Below, in pieces: positions 15,668 to 23,963 of a stretch of DNA of 49,577 bases (position 1 is its first letter; each line of letters starts with the position of its first letter). The DNA is from a virus: positions 1 through 49,577 of IMG/VR virus record IMGVR_UViG_3300025141_000153. One strand, 5' to 3'. Below the pieces are notes generated by a model. It was not told where the DNA came from, searched no databases, and worked only from the letters and a program-made list of their open reading frames with translations. The position numbers were made by a program, and so were the translations under genes.

Positions 15668-16561
15668 ATGCTAGGAATTGGAATGCAGTCACCAGGAGTA
15701 ATGATTAAACCTAATGTTCCTATGTGGATGTGTAAACAGGATGTTAAGGTTTTAAAATGCGATGGAGTAGGCGATTATGCATGGACTCCTAGTTTTAGCG
15801 ATTTATGGTCATTAGATGCTATAACTATTAGCTGTTGGATAAATTTTACTGCTGCCCCAGGAGCTGGTGAAGCAATAATGCATAAGGGAGGAATAGGTGG
15901 TGTATCTAATCATATTGCCTTCCTAACTGAAAGTAGTAGTGGTCAAACTGTCGTTCCTACACTTTGGAACGTAGAATCAGACGGCTCATCTGATAAAGCT
16001 AGTGTTAATACATTCAGCCCAGGAGGAGTAAGTGGTGAACCAAATCTTAATAAATGGCATCATCTATTAGTTAGATGGGACAAAGATACTGATGGTGGTC
16101 ATGCGAATTCTATAACCAGTGGATTAGGTGGAAGTAATGATTTAACCGATATAGATATAGTAGGAGGAGGAGCTACATATACGGAAAGAGATGATGCTGG
16201 GAATTCTGCTCATTGGCATTCTAGCGGTACAGTTGATCCAGAAAATGCAAGACTTATTTTTGGAGGATTTGTAGGTAATGCTGGATTTGGTTATATGCAA
16301 TTTACTGGTGTAACTATAGAAGTTGCAGATTTTGCTATATATCCACGCTATTTATCAGATGACGAAGTATATTCATTGAAAGCAGGTATAAACCCTACTG
16401 ATGTAGCAGGTGGACTCCCTAAACATTTATGGACATTTAATAATACGGGTTCAGATACAGGGAAAAATTCAGGAGCAAAAACTTTTACATTAGTAAATGC
16501 TGTATTTGGAGCTCCTAGTGACACAGATATGGCAAATATAGAACGATTAGCTAATTTATAA
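15668..16561 (+). CDS. LamG/concanavalin-A-like virion lectin
   Basis: Likely carbohydrate-binding tail or capsid surface protein. The 297 residues contain the signature strands of a LamG/ConA-like jelly roll: LDAITISCWINF (49-60), NKWHHLLVRWDKD (128-140), then FGYMQFTGVTIEVADFAIYP (207-226) with RYLSDDEVYSL. The DAxTIS-x-W-I..HH-x-x-V..ADFAIY order is typical of the Laminin_G_3-type fold. It ends one base into the next gene (TAATG-type). Such domains on phage particles bind host or environmental glycans; which glycan is not visible. Confidence 0.75.
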   Translation: MLGIGMQSPGVMIKPNVPMWMCKQDVKVLKCDGVGDYAWTPSFSDLWSLDAITISCWINFTAAPGAGEAIMHKGGIGGVSNHIAFLTESSSGQTVVPTLWNVESDGSSDKASVNTFSPGGVSGEPNLNKWHHLLVRWDKDTDGGHANSITSGLGGSNDLTDIDIVGGGATYTERDDAGNSAHWHSSGTVDPENARLIFGGFVGNAGFGYMQFTGVTIEVADFAIYPRYLSDDEVYSLKAGINPTDVAGGLPKHLWTFNNTGSDTGKNSGAKTFTLVNAVFGAPSDTDMANIERLANL

Positions 16562-16779
16562 TGAGCGAAAGAAGATATATAATAAAAATAAAAGAAGGGT
16601 TATCTCAAGATTTAGTTGATAAGTCTATTCACAGAGAGCCTGTATATAGGACTAGTAAGGATAGGACTAAGATAGTATTAGCTTTCGAGGATTTCTCTGC
16701 TATTGAAAATGAGGATGTTTTTACTCATAGTGAAATTTTAGAAGAATTAAAAAAGGATGAGTGGGGTATTCCAGAATGA
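16561..16779 (+). CDS. 72-residue hypothetical protein
   Basis: Unrecognised. Begins MSERRYIIKIKEGLSQDLVD and has beta-alpha-beta-like alternation followed by acidic HSEILEELKKDEWGIPE. No cysteines or membrane segments. It overlaps its neighbours by one base upstream and ATGA downstream, so it is translationally coupled within the virion-protein block. Function not inferable. Confidence 0.5.
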   Translation: MSERRYIIKIKEGLSQDLVDKSIHREPVYRTSKDRTKIVLAFEDFSAIENEDVFTHSEILEELKKDEWGIPE

Positions 16780-17273
16780 GTTTAAGGAATATGACACCAT
16801 TAGCACATGCGGTTATGGATGCAGGGCAATCAGGTTCTATTATGGTTAAAAGCCAAAAATCAGGGTGGATATTAACAGGACATGCGGATGGTAGTTCTGG
16901 AACAGGAACTCAAGATTATACAGAACTTTTAGCGGGTAAGGAGTGTCAGGGAAATACATCTGTAGATAATACAACAGGTACTTTATTTTTTCCAGAAATT
17001 GATTCCTTTCATTCTATTATGAATATTAGTCGAGATACATTAGGTGCTTTAGTGGATGTTTTTATACAAGCGAAATGTGATGTACATGATCATTTATCTA
17101 GAAATGGGTTAAATTATGATCCTGGAACAGTTACTCCAAGTAATTACGCCTTACTTACTAATGGAGATACTATTTTTGGGAGATTTACGAGGATAGCATT
17201 GTCTAAACCGCATCTCTCTACCGCTGATAGATATAGAATTATTATAACAAAAGGAGTAGATAATGGCTCATAA
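16776..17273 (+). CDS. 165-residue beta-rich virion protein
   Basis: Start chosen at ATG 16776, which forms ATGA with the previous stop; an upstream in-frame GTG (16761) falls inside that gene. Beta-rich, Gly/Ser/Thr-rich with VMDAGQSGSIMVKSQKSGWI, and a C-terminal NGDTIFGRFTRIALSKPHLS followed by RIIITKG, which resembles the end of the 117-residue protein just downstream (NGDIIYGAFDKVEVASG). Probably a member of a small family of tail/decoration subunits. It overlaps the next gene by 11 bases. Confidence 0.5.
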   Translation: MSLRNMTPLAHAVMDAGQSGSIMVKSQKSGWILTGHADGSSGTGTQDYTELLAGKECQGNTSVDNTTGTLFFPEIDSFHSIMNISRDTLGALVDVFIQAKCDVHDHLSRNGLNYDPGTVTPSNYALLTNGDTIFGRFTRIALSKPHLSTADRYRIIITKGVDNGS

Positions 17274-17616
17274 AGGAGTAAGAGAATTTACATCAGAAGA
17301 GTTATCTGGTATAGCTTTAGGACAATGTGGTTTTAAAGTATTAACTAATGCCACGTATGAATGTGGGGTAGAGACAGGTGGTGGTATTACAGGTCTACCA
17401 AATATTCAATACTTTGTAGCTTTAAAGGTAATAGAAACTGATGCTGATGTAGAAGCACGAAGCGTTACGGCAGGAGATGATTTAACTTTAGCTTCTGGGG
17501 GTACAGCAGATTTTAGTAGTCCAGTAGCATTAGTTAATGGCGATATAATATATGGAGCTTTTGATAAAGTTGAAGTTGCAAGTGGTGATTATGTAATAGC
17601 ATATGTAGGTAAATAA
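17263..17616 (+). CDS. 117-residue beta-rich virion protein, paralogue of 15328-15666
   Basis: The product runs QYFVALKVIETDADVEARSV, ends ...NGDIIYGAFDKVEVASGDYV then AYVGK, and shares its terminal strand with the 112-residue protein at 15328 and, less well, with the 165-residue protein just upstream. This is the pattern of small, repeated head/tail surface proteins in marine-type phages, in which the last strands read IYGxFxxIxVxSG. The family assignment is by memory. SD AAAGGAG precedes the following gene. Confidence 0.5.
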   Translation: MAHKGVREFTSEELSGIALGQCGFKVLTNATYECGVETGGGITGLPNIQYFVALKVIETDADVEARSVTAGDDLTLASGGTADFSSPVALVNGDIIYGAFDKVEVASGDYVIAYVGK

Positions 17617-17635
17617 AAACAAAAAGGAGTTAGAA

Positions 17636-17809
17636 ATGGCAAGAAAGAAAAAGGGCAGTGGAAAAAAGGGTGGCAAACCAGCTGTATTATCTTTAAGCAG
17701 GGCTAAAAGAGGGTCTATTAAAGGTAGAAAAACTGTTAGTTCTAGAGGTGGAAGAACAGCTAGAAAAGTTACAAAAACTGCTAAATCTGGTAAAAGATCG
17801 TATAGATAG
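17636..17809 (+). CDS. 57-residue lysine/arginine-rich DNA-binding-like protein
   Basis: A very basic peptide (MARKKKGSGKKGGKPAVLSL then SRAKRGSIKGRKTVSSRGGR) with no acidic residues and 24 Lys/Arg. It resembles histone-H1-like or protamine-like tails and could coat packaged DNA or bind RNA; no folded domain is visible. A good SD, AAAAGGAG, lies 7 bases before the ATG. It was below the size of ordinary predictions. Inference is from composition only. Confidence 0.6.
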   Translation: MARKKKGSGKKGGKPAVLSLSRAKRGSIKGRKTVSSRGGRTARKVTKTAKSGKRSYR

Positions 17810-17811
17810 AA

Positions 17812-17958
17812 ATGCAGGATACATTGAAAACAACAGGAGTAGGATTAGGTGGTTCTTGGGTTGGTTTTATGGGATGGTTTCCTGAGGTTATTAGTGTATG
17901 TGTAGCATTAGTGACTTTATTATACATGTGTATTAAAGTTTATAATGAACTAAAATAG
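17812..17958 (+). CDS. 48-residue membrane protein, holin candidate
   Basis: A short hydrophobic protein with an extended segment from GLGGSWVGFMGWFPEVISVC through VALVTLLYMC, sufficient for one or two membrane spans, and a charged end (IKVYNELK). Glycine and tryptophan near the start and a charged C-terminus occur in small phage holins. It begins two bases after the basic peptide's stop. It has no strong SD of its own (coupled translation likely). The endolysin at 5949 lacks a signal peptide and needs such a partner. Confidence 0.5.
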   Translation: MQDTLKTTGVGLGGSWVGFMGWFPEVISVCVALVTLLYMCIKVYNELK

Positions 17959-17966
17959 GAGGCTGT

Positions 17967-18746
17967 ATGCCTAAAGGGGAAAAAGGTGTAGTTAAACGAG
18001 TAATAGTTACACCAGATAAACATTTTCCTCTACATGATCAAAAAGCTATTAATTGTTTAAAGCAAACAATAGAGATAGTAAGGCCAGATGCTTATATAGA
18101 TCTGGGAGATGTAGGGGAATGGAACGCTTTTTCAGCTTGGAAGTTTAAAAGAAAAAAAGCACCGCCTTTAGAATATCTTATAAAGGATTTCGAAAAGGAT
18201 GTAAAAGATGTAAACAAAGGGATGGATATGATAGATGAATCCCTTGATAAGGCTAATTGCAAGGAGAGGTATATAACTGAAGGAAATCATGATAACTGGT
18301 TGAATTATGCAGTTGATAAATATCCTTATATACCACAATATAGATTTGCGAATGCTGTAGATTTAAAAGGAAGAGGTTATAAATACTATCCTTTTGGAAA
18401 GCATTTAAAAATAGGTAAATTATACTTTTATCATGGTCATCAATTTGGTGGTCAATATCATGCAGCAAACCACTTGAGAAAAATGGGATGCAATATAATG
18501 TATGGACATTGGCATGATTTACAGCAACATTCTATGACACATATGGATGGGCCTAAATCGGCTTGGAGTATAGGATGTTTAAAAGATATGAGTCCAAAAG
18601 CAAATGATTGGTTGGATCATAGAAATATAAATTGGGCACATGCTTTTGCAATAGTTGATTTTTATAAGGGCGGTTTATTTACCGTGCATATAATACAAAT
18701 GATAAATGGTAGAACTAGTTTATGGGGTGAGCTAATTGAGGGTTAA
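17967..18746 (+). CDS. calcineurin-like metallophosphatase
   Basis: Metal-dependent phosphoesterase. The 259-residue protein has all the expected blocks: D17-K-H19, DLGDVGEW with D48, TEGNHDNW with N107 and H108, HGH (156-158) and GHWH (180-183). The family cleaves phosphomono- or diester bonds using two metal ions; substrates range from proteins to nucleic acids and lipids, and nothing here defines the target. It is encoded between small membrane genes in the late operon, where it may act on the envelope or be packaged; both are guesses. SD GGAGG precedes the ATG. Confidence 0.9.
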   Translation: MPKGEKGVVKRVIVTPDKHFPLHDQKAINCLKQTIEIVRPDAYIDLGDVGEWNAFSAWKFKRKKAPPLEYLIKDFEKDVKDVNKGMDMIDESLDKANCKERYITEGNHDNWLNYAVDKYPYIPQYRFANAVDLKGRGYKYYPFGKHLKIGKLYFYHGHQFGGQYHAANHLRKMGCNIMYGHWHDLQQHSMTHMDGPKSAWSIGCLKDMSPKANDWLDHRNINWAHAFAIVDFYKGGLFTVHIIQMINGRTSLWGELIEG

Positions 18747-18748
18747 GT

Positions 18749-19057
18749 ATGGATTGGTTACAGATATTAGAGCAATATGGGATACCTATATGCGTTGCAA
18801 TAGCATTTGGGTTTTTTATATGGAAGCAAAACAAGTATATTCAAGATGATTTGTCTGATGATATAAACCAGAAGTTTAATAGACTCGAAGGTATACTTGT
18901 TAAATTAATAGACCAACAAAAGAAAATGCAATTAGAGCAAAAAGGCTTAGAAAATAGTTATAAGACATTAGTTGAAATTATAGCAAGTTTGAGTGGGAAT
19001 GGTTTAAAGGATAAATTTATGAGAATGCAAGAAAAAAACGAGAACAAAAAATATTAG
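18749..19057 (+). CDS. 102-residue membrane protein with coiled coil, holin-like
   Basis: N-terminal membrane span at residues 9-27 (YGIPICVAIAFGFFIWKQNK) followed by a helical, coiled-coil cytoplasmic region (residues 35-90, KFNRLEGILVKLIDQQKKMQ) and a charged C-terminus. This is the architecture of BhlA/UviB-type holins. It lies two bases after the phosphatase. If a holin, it would release the endolysin. It could also be a spanin-like or membrane anchor factor. Confidence 0.5.
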   Translation: MDWLQILEQYGIPICVAIAFGFFIWKQNKYIQDDLSDDINQKFNRLEGILVKLIDQQKKMQLEQKGLENSYKTLVEIIASLSGNGLKDKFMRMQEKNENKKY

Positions 19058-19066
19058 GGAAATATT

Positions 19067-19660
19067 ATGATGATAAAGAATTTAATAGAGGGATTTTTAG
19101 GAATGGACAGAGACTTGTTTGGTCCTAACCCTGATGAAAAAGCTAGAGAAATAAGGCCTTACGGAAGAGATGTAGATGGTAATACCGTTGAAGTAGATTA
19201 TGGAAACTTAGAAGATTTTGAAGGTTCTACTCATTTAATGGCTCACGATCAAGTTGATGGAAAATTTTATGCATGGCCAACATTATTTCCAGATTATGAA
19301 AATCCAGAATTAGAGCAAACAGAAGCTTGGGCAGAATTAGATGGTATAGAAAGTTTTAATGAAGCTAAAAAGCGTGGTGAATTGTTTGAATTTAATACAC
19401 TGGAAGAAGCAGCAAGTTTTGCAAAAGGTGACTGGAAAAATTATGAAACATTGGGTTCAAGAAAACGAGAAAATGTAACAAGGGTTCCTGGTCCTATTAC
19501 AGGCGATTTAAAAAGGCTAGCTGATGAAGCAAACCTAAGTGATGAAGCCGATTCATTACTGTTAAATAGCGATACAAAGGAAATTGCTAATTGGTTAAAG
19601 GCTCAGGAAAAGGGTTTATGGGACGATGAAGATACAACTAAAACAGTTCCAAAAAAATAA
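19067..19660 (+). CDS. 197-residue phage protein with a PTLFP / FA-G-WK domain
   Basis: The segment AHDQVDGKFYAWPTLFPDYE, then NEAKKRGELFEFNTLEEAAS followed by FAKGDWK, is a signature I associate with small structural proteins of several podoviruses, occurring either alone or fused to internal virion proteins: DG-x-x-x-x-x-PTLFP, then a GE-x-F-x-F-x-T motif, then FA-x-GxWK. It is soluble, acidic, with a disordered C-terminus. No enzyme residues are visible. Its neighbours are membrane proteins and the tail block. Its role in the particle is a memory-based inference. Confidence 0.6.
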   Translation: MMIKNLIEGFLGMDRDLFGPNPDEKAREIRPYGRDVDGNTVEVDYGNLEDFEGSTHLMAHDQVDGKFYAWPTLFPDYENPELEQTEAWAELDGIESFNEAKKRGELFEFNTLEEAASFAKGDWKNYETLGSRKRENVTRVPGPITGDLKRLADEANLSDEADSLLLNSDTKEIANWLKAQEKGLWDDEDTTKTVPKK

Positions 19661-19690
19661 TAAAGTTTATTAATAAAAAGGAGATACTAC

Positions 19691-19969
19691 ATGGAGTTTA
19701 TTACAAATCATCTAACAGGTATTATAGTGAGCGGATTAACCGCATTAGCACTATGGGCTTTAAAAAAGATACCTAATGACATGATATACTCAAAAGTTGA
19801 ATCAGGATGTTATGCTGTAGGTACAGCTATGACATTAGGACTAAGTAAATGGAGATTAACTAAAGATTTATGGAATAAGACTATAGAACCTTATTTTGTT
19901 GATTTAGTTGATAATACAGTAGGAGCTGCTGTTCAAGGTTTTATTAAAGGCTTAAAAAGTGACGATTAA
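19691..19969 (+). CDS. 92-residue membrane protein, holin candidate
   Basis: One N-terminal membrane span (LTGIIVSGLTALALWALKKI), a second, weakly hydrophobic segment (CYAVGTAMTLGLSKWRLTKD) and an amphipathic, basic end (FIKGLKSDD). The order and a WNKTIEPYF motif recall a conserved small membrane protein found near tail genes in marine-type phages. It might be a holin. AAAAGGAG precedes the ATG. Confidence 0.55.
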   Translation: MEFITNHLTGIIVSGLTALALWALKKIPNDMIYSKVESGCYAVGTAMTLGLSKWRLTKDLWNKTIEPYFVDLVDNTVGAAVQGFIKGLKSDD

Positions 19970-19998
19970 TATTATAGGATATATTAATATACCTGAAA

Positions 19999-20090
19999 AT
20001 TATTGGGAGAGGACTTACAGCACCCCCCTTATATCCGATAATTCGGATTGTGCATATACAGTTACTCGCAAGAACACCTCTCCCAATAAT
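19999..20090 (+). ncRNA. structured leader with a perfect 14-bp closing helix
   Basis: ATTATTGGGAGAGG (19999-20012) pairs perfectly with CCTCTCCCAATAAT (20077-20090). Inside, GCAC (20020-20023) pairs with GTGC (20050-20053), enclosing ATCCGA (20033-20038)/TCGGAT (20043-20048) with a 4-base TAAT loop. The closing helix ends 5 bases before AAGGAGA, the SD for the 1226-residue tail gene at 20104. The 3' arm, CCTCTCCC, is also complementary to that SD, so an alternative fold would mask it. No T run follows, so it is not an intrinsic terminator. It matches no riboswitch class I know. Confidence 0.65.
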
Positions 20091-20103
20091 AAAAAGGAGA
20101 ATA

Positions 20104-23100
20104 ATGGCTAAACAAGTATTAACATTAAATGGATTTGGTGGTGGTATTAATAAAGATGCTGATGGTACTGACTTATCTTCTACAGGAAATCCTCTTGAGG
20201 ATGAAGTACGTTCAGCTGAAAATATTTATCTAGATCAACATGGAAAAATTATAAATTCTACTCCACTTGTTCAAGCAGACACAGGTTTGTATGGATTTGA
20301 TTTAGGTTCTGCACAAGGAGGTGCTTGGACTGCAGATGTTGTTTATACTACCCCTGTTGAAGCAACTGTTTATAGTGGAAGTGGGGATGAAGTTCTCTTT
20401 GTTTATACTACAAATAATTCAGGTGTGCCTACTTTTACAATTGTGCAGACAGGATATGGATTAGCTGTAGATGATACAATGCGATTTGCAGAACCTGGAG
20501 ATGCGAGTAAATACTATGTAGCAACAGTAAAATCTATACATGGTAGTGCTGCAACTGATGGTACTTATACAACTAGAAGTTTAATGAATATTACAGAAGG
20601 TGATATTTATGATACTACTGCTAATAAAGTGCTTTTATATGATGATAAACTAAATAGAGCTGAAGGTATTTATAAGCATGGAGAAGTTATATTGTATAAT
20701 AAATATACGGATTATATGTCATTTTTACCTAGCACAGGAGAATTGGGTTCTCATAATGATGGAGCAGCTCCAAGTACTTGTGCTGATGGCGTTAATCTAT
20801 TATTTAGATCAGATAGAAGGCCTGTTACAGATAAAACTCCAATTTCAGGTGTAACTTGGATAGGGAAGGGTTCTGAAGGCTGTATAAATATATTTCTGGG
20901 GGCAGATGCTCGTGGATGGAGTTCTCAAGGATCTGGAAAAAATAGTGGTTCGATGTTTGATGTTGGTACTCTAGTTGGAGGAGGAAGATATGTAAAGCAA
21001 ATGACTACAAAGAACGAAGATGCCCAAAGATTAACAAACCTTGAAGATGGTGGTTCAACACAGTCTATGTATCATATAACAGATAATGTTGGAGATATTC
21101 AAGATAGTTATCCTCCTGCATTAGGACATGATCATGAATACGATATATGCGGACAAGTAATAGCCTCTAGAACCGATGATGATAAAATGAATTTTACTAA
21201 TTTAGCAGAAGGCAGTCACCCAAGTTCTGCCGATCCAAAATTAGCGGATTTAGTTGGTGGGGATTTTTCTGGTGCGGGTGGTGTTAACGCTACAGACAAG
21301 CAAGATGCTAGCATTGATTGTCATTATCATGAAATACATGATTTTATGTGGCTATATTGGGACATAACAGCTCCAGCTGAAGGTTCTACCCTTGATTGGA
21401 TGGAAGAATTATCCAATGAAGAAGATGCACACGGGGCTGATAAACAGGCTGGAATGGCTTTAGTTTTTACTCCAGGAAAAAGAAGTGATGCTGGGGAAGC
21501 TTGGGAAGGCGCTTATGGAAGATATTGCCCTAGTATATATAATAAAACAATAAGACTTCAAATCAGAATTCAAAATGGTGCTTATATTAAATCTGAAGAG
21601 ATTTCAGGTGTATATATTTTAGCAGAGACTTCTATAAATTCAACACTCGCCGTAACAACAGTAGTATCTGTAGATGATACTTGTAAAACTTGGTTTATCT
21701 CAAGAGCAGAATTAGTTGCTGCTATGGATTCAAGGGGTTGGGTAGAAGTTGAGAAATTAGTGAGTAATTATCTTTTTGAAGGAGGTAGTTATGCTGGAGA
21801 TGATAAAATATTAGCATTTTATATATATGTAAAAAAACATAAAGCAATGGGATTACATGCAGCAAATAACGAAACCTATACTTCTGTATTTAGATTACGT
21901 GAATTTTCTTTTGTTGAAACACTTTCATCAGGTTGGGCTGCATATGATTATGTTAAAATTTTTGAAACAAGAATGAATAATGGGATAGAGTCTATACCTA
22001 AACAAAAGGTAAGTACTATGACATTTGAAGGAGGGGGCGATAATGCTGTAGCTTGTCCCAGTATATGTAAAATAAGAACTAATGCTCAAGAAGTATTTAT
22101 ACAAAGACCTGCAGCAGCTGATAGTACACTAACTCATGGTAAATTATATTACCAAGGATGCGATGAAAATGGTATAACATTTGGAGAAAAGTTTTTATTA
22201 GCTGAATATGATTATACAAAAGGCGTTAAGTGGGCAGGTCAAGAAGATGAAGGATATCAGGCATGGGAAACAACTTCTACATTCCCTTATGGTTATGGAG
22301 CAAATTCAAGTGTTACGTATTACGAAGAACCCCCAGTGTCTTCTACGTACTCATTAGAGACAGGTTATCCTGATGGAGTGGAAACTATAAACGCTTTATT
22401 TAAAACAGCAACTACAGTAGGTAGACAGGTATATATAGGAAATGTAGCTCATCAAAAGGTTACCGAAGAAGGAGCAGATGTTAAGAAAACTCAACCACTT
22501 GTTACCACTGCCGTTGCAGCAGACTACAGGCTTAATTTTCAAGCTACAGGTAATTATGTTTATTGGGGAACAACAGGTACAGATACAGAATGGGCTGATC
22601 ATGGTTATGCAGCAGGCGATAGTTTTATAGTTACTAGTGGTTTAAGTAATGCAAATAATCAAAATGTTATATATGAAATAACTGAAATTGGAACAAGTGG
22701 AAACTCAAATAGAGCTACAGTTACTCCAGCCCCTACAACAAGTGCTACTGAAGATGCAGTTAAAATTATTTATGGATTTAAAGCTTATGATCCATCTCTT
22801 ATTTCAAAAACTCCGCCAGGTTCAGCAGCAGGATTCCCGAATAATACATACATAGACTTAGAATTTGGTGGAGATAAGATTAATATTTTAGAATCTACAG
22901 CTGATAGATTATTAGTATTTTCAGATTATAAATTAACAATTGTTAATGTTTCTCAAGATATTGAATTTATTGAAGCTACATTAGATCATATGGGCGTTTC
23001 AGAACCAAGACAAGTATGTAAAGTAGGTGAGGGGGTTGCATGGGTTAATAGTAGTGGTGTTTTTTATTTTGACGGAGAAAACGTAAATCCTTTATCGGCT

Positions 23101-23784
23101 GATAAATTAATTACAGAAAATTTTTCTAATGCTTCAAATAATTCTGCTATTGCTTACGATTCAACAAGGGACTTGCTATGGATATGGATAGATGATGATA
23201 AGATTTATTATTATTGTTTTGTAACTAAATCTTTTATAGGTTATAGTAGCCGCTCAGTTGGAAATTACTATAAAATGCCAACTACAAATACTGTTGCAGG
23301 TAAATATGGCTTTTCGCATTATGCATATTCAAGTACAGCTTTGAAAAGACATTTCTTTATAGGGGACTCTATAACAACGACAGCAGCAGATGATAGGAGT
23401 ATTTTATGGCAATCAGGGAAAATTCATTGCGGGACTCTTGGTATTAGAAAGCGTTTTTATGATGTGTATATAAATGCTACTAATACTTATACAAAATCAA
23501 CTGGTACTGCTATGGGCGTAAAATTAGAATGGTCTATTGACAACGGTACAACTTGGCATAGAGCTAAAACAAATGGCTATAAGGGTCAAACTACTACTAC
23601 TAATGACCGTTTAGAGCAAAATGGACAAACTAGATGCGGTTTAGTGAATGCAGAGGGAGATGGTAAAACTAAAGCAAATGGTAAATACATTATGCTTAGA
23701 ATTGTTCATGTATCCCTGGGAACTACATCAGCTATGGAGATAGCTGATATATCTTTAATTTACAGAGACAAGAAGGTAAAATAA
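20104..23784 (+). CDS. large tail protein, nozzle/stabilisation type
   Basis: At 1226 residues, the N-terminus VLTLNGFGGGINKDADGTDL then AENIYLDQHGKIINSTPL has the 'GGIN..D..D......N-x-Y-L-x-x-x-G-x-I' start common to the T7-gp12/P22-gp10 type tail proteins of podoviruses. A later stretch, RLLVFSDYKLTIVNVSQDIE then VGEGVAWVNSSGVFYFDGEN, has repeating blades with a G-V-F-x-F-D-G turn as in the beta-propeller of nozzles. The rest is Ser/Thr/Gly/Asp-rich and beta. The ATG at 20104 is chosen for the SD AAGGAGA; the frame could start upstream at 20050 inside the RNA element. It ends in a one-base overlap with the next gene. Confidence 0.7.
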   Translation: MAKQVLTLNGFGGGINKDADGTDLSSTGNPLEDEVRSAENIYLDQHGKIINSTPLVQADTGLYGFDLGSAQGGAWTADVVYTTPVEATVYSGSGDEVLFVYTTNNSGVPTFTIVQTGYGLAVDDTMRFAEPGDASKYYVATVKSIHGSAATDGTYTTRSLMNITEGDIYDTTANKVLLYDDKLNRAEGIYKHGEVILYNKYTDYMSFLPSTGELGSHNDGAAPSTCADGVNLLFRSDRRPVTDKTPISGVTWIGKGSEGCINIFLGADARGWSSQGSGKNSGSMFDVGTLVGGGRYVKQMTTKNEDAQRLTNLEDGGSTQSMYHITDNVGDIQDSYPPALGHDHEYDICGQVIASRTDDDKMNFTNLAEGSHPSSADPKLADLVGGDFSGAGGVNATDKQDASIDCHYHEIHDFMWLYWDITAPAEGSTLDWMEELSNEEDAHGADKQAGMALVFTPGKRSDAGEAWEGAYGRYCPSIYNKTIRLQIRIQNGAYIKSEEISGVYILAETSINSTLAVTTVVSVDDTCKTWFISRAELVAAMDSRGWVEVEKLVSNYLFEGGSYAGDDKILAFYIYVKKHKAMGLHAANNETYTSVFRLREFSFVETLSSGWAAYDYVKIFETRMNNGIESIPKQKVSTMTFEGGGDNAVACPSICKIRTNAQEVFIQRPAAADSTLTHGKLYYQGCDENGITFGEKFLLAEYDYTKGVKWAGQEDEGYQAWETTSTFPYGYGANSSVTYYEEPPVSSTYSLETGYPDGVETINALFKTATTVGRQVYIGNVAHQKVTEEGADVKKTQPLVTTAVAADYRLNFQATGNYVYWGTTGTDTEWADHGYAAGDSFIVTSGLSNANNQNVIYEITEIGTSGNSNRATVTPAPTTSATEDAVKIIYGFKAYDPSLISKTPPGSAAGFPNNTYIDLEFGGDKINILESTADRLLVFSDYKLTIVNVSQDIEFIEATLDHMGVSEPRQVCKVGEGVAWVNSSGVFYFDGENVNPLSADKLITENFSNASNNSAIAYDSTRDLLWIWIDDDKIYYYCFVTKSFIGYSSRSVGNYYKMPTTNTVAGKYGFSHYAYSSTALKRHFFIGDSITTTAADDRSILWQSGKIHCGTLGIRKRFYDVYINATNTYTKSTGTAMGVKLEWSIDNGTTWHRAKTNGYKGQTTTTNDRLEQNGQTRCGLVNAEGDGKTKANGKYIMLRIVHVSLGTTSAMEIADISLIYRDKKVK

Positions 23785-23963
23785 TGAAAACTAAAGCAGA
23801 AAGAAGAATTAGACATGCTTCTCCTATTAGGTCGCCTAGAGCATTAAAAAGTGTGGATAATTCAGCAAATAGAGAAGGTATAGAATTAAGTGGTAATAAA
23901 GCCTATAAGGTGGTAAAGGCTGATGGTAAGAAGTATTATATAGATTTAAAGAGGACTAAATAA
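23784..23963 (+). CDS. 59-residue basic protein
   Basis: Unrecognised; begins MKTKAERRIRHASPIRSPRA, with 17 Lys/Arg residues, and ends in a beta-like AYKVVKADGKKYYIDLKRTK. Both ends overlap neighbours by one base (TAATG), so it is coupled between the tail protein and the first giant virion gene. A nucleic-acid-binding or assembly-chaperone role is possible from composition, no more. Confidence 0.6.
   Translation: MKTKAERRIRHASPIRSPRALKSVDNSANREGIELSGNKAYKVVKADGKKYYIDLKRTK

Noticed and set aside
19999-20090. Intrinsic terminator before the tail gene
   Set aside because: The 14-bp stem has a 64-base interior and is followed by AATAATAAAAAGG, with no T run.
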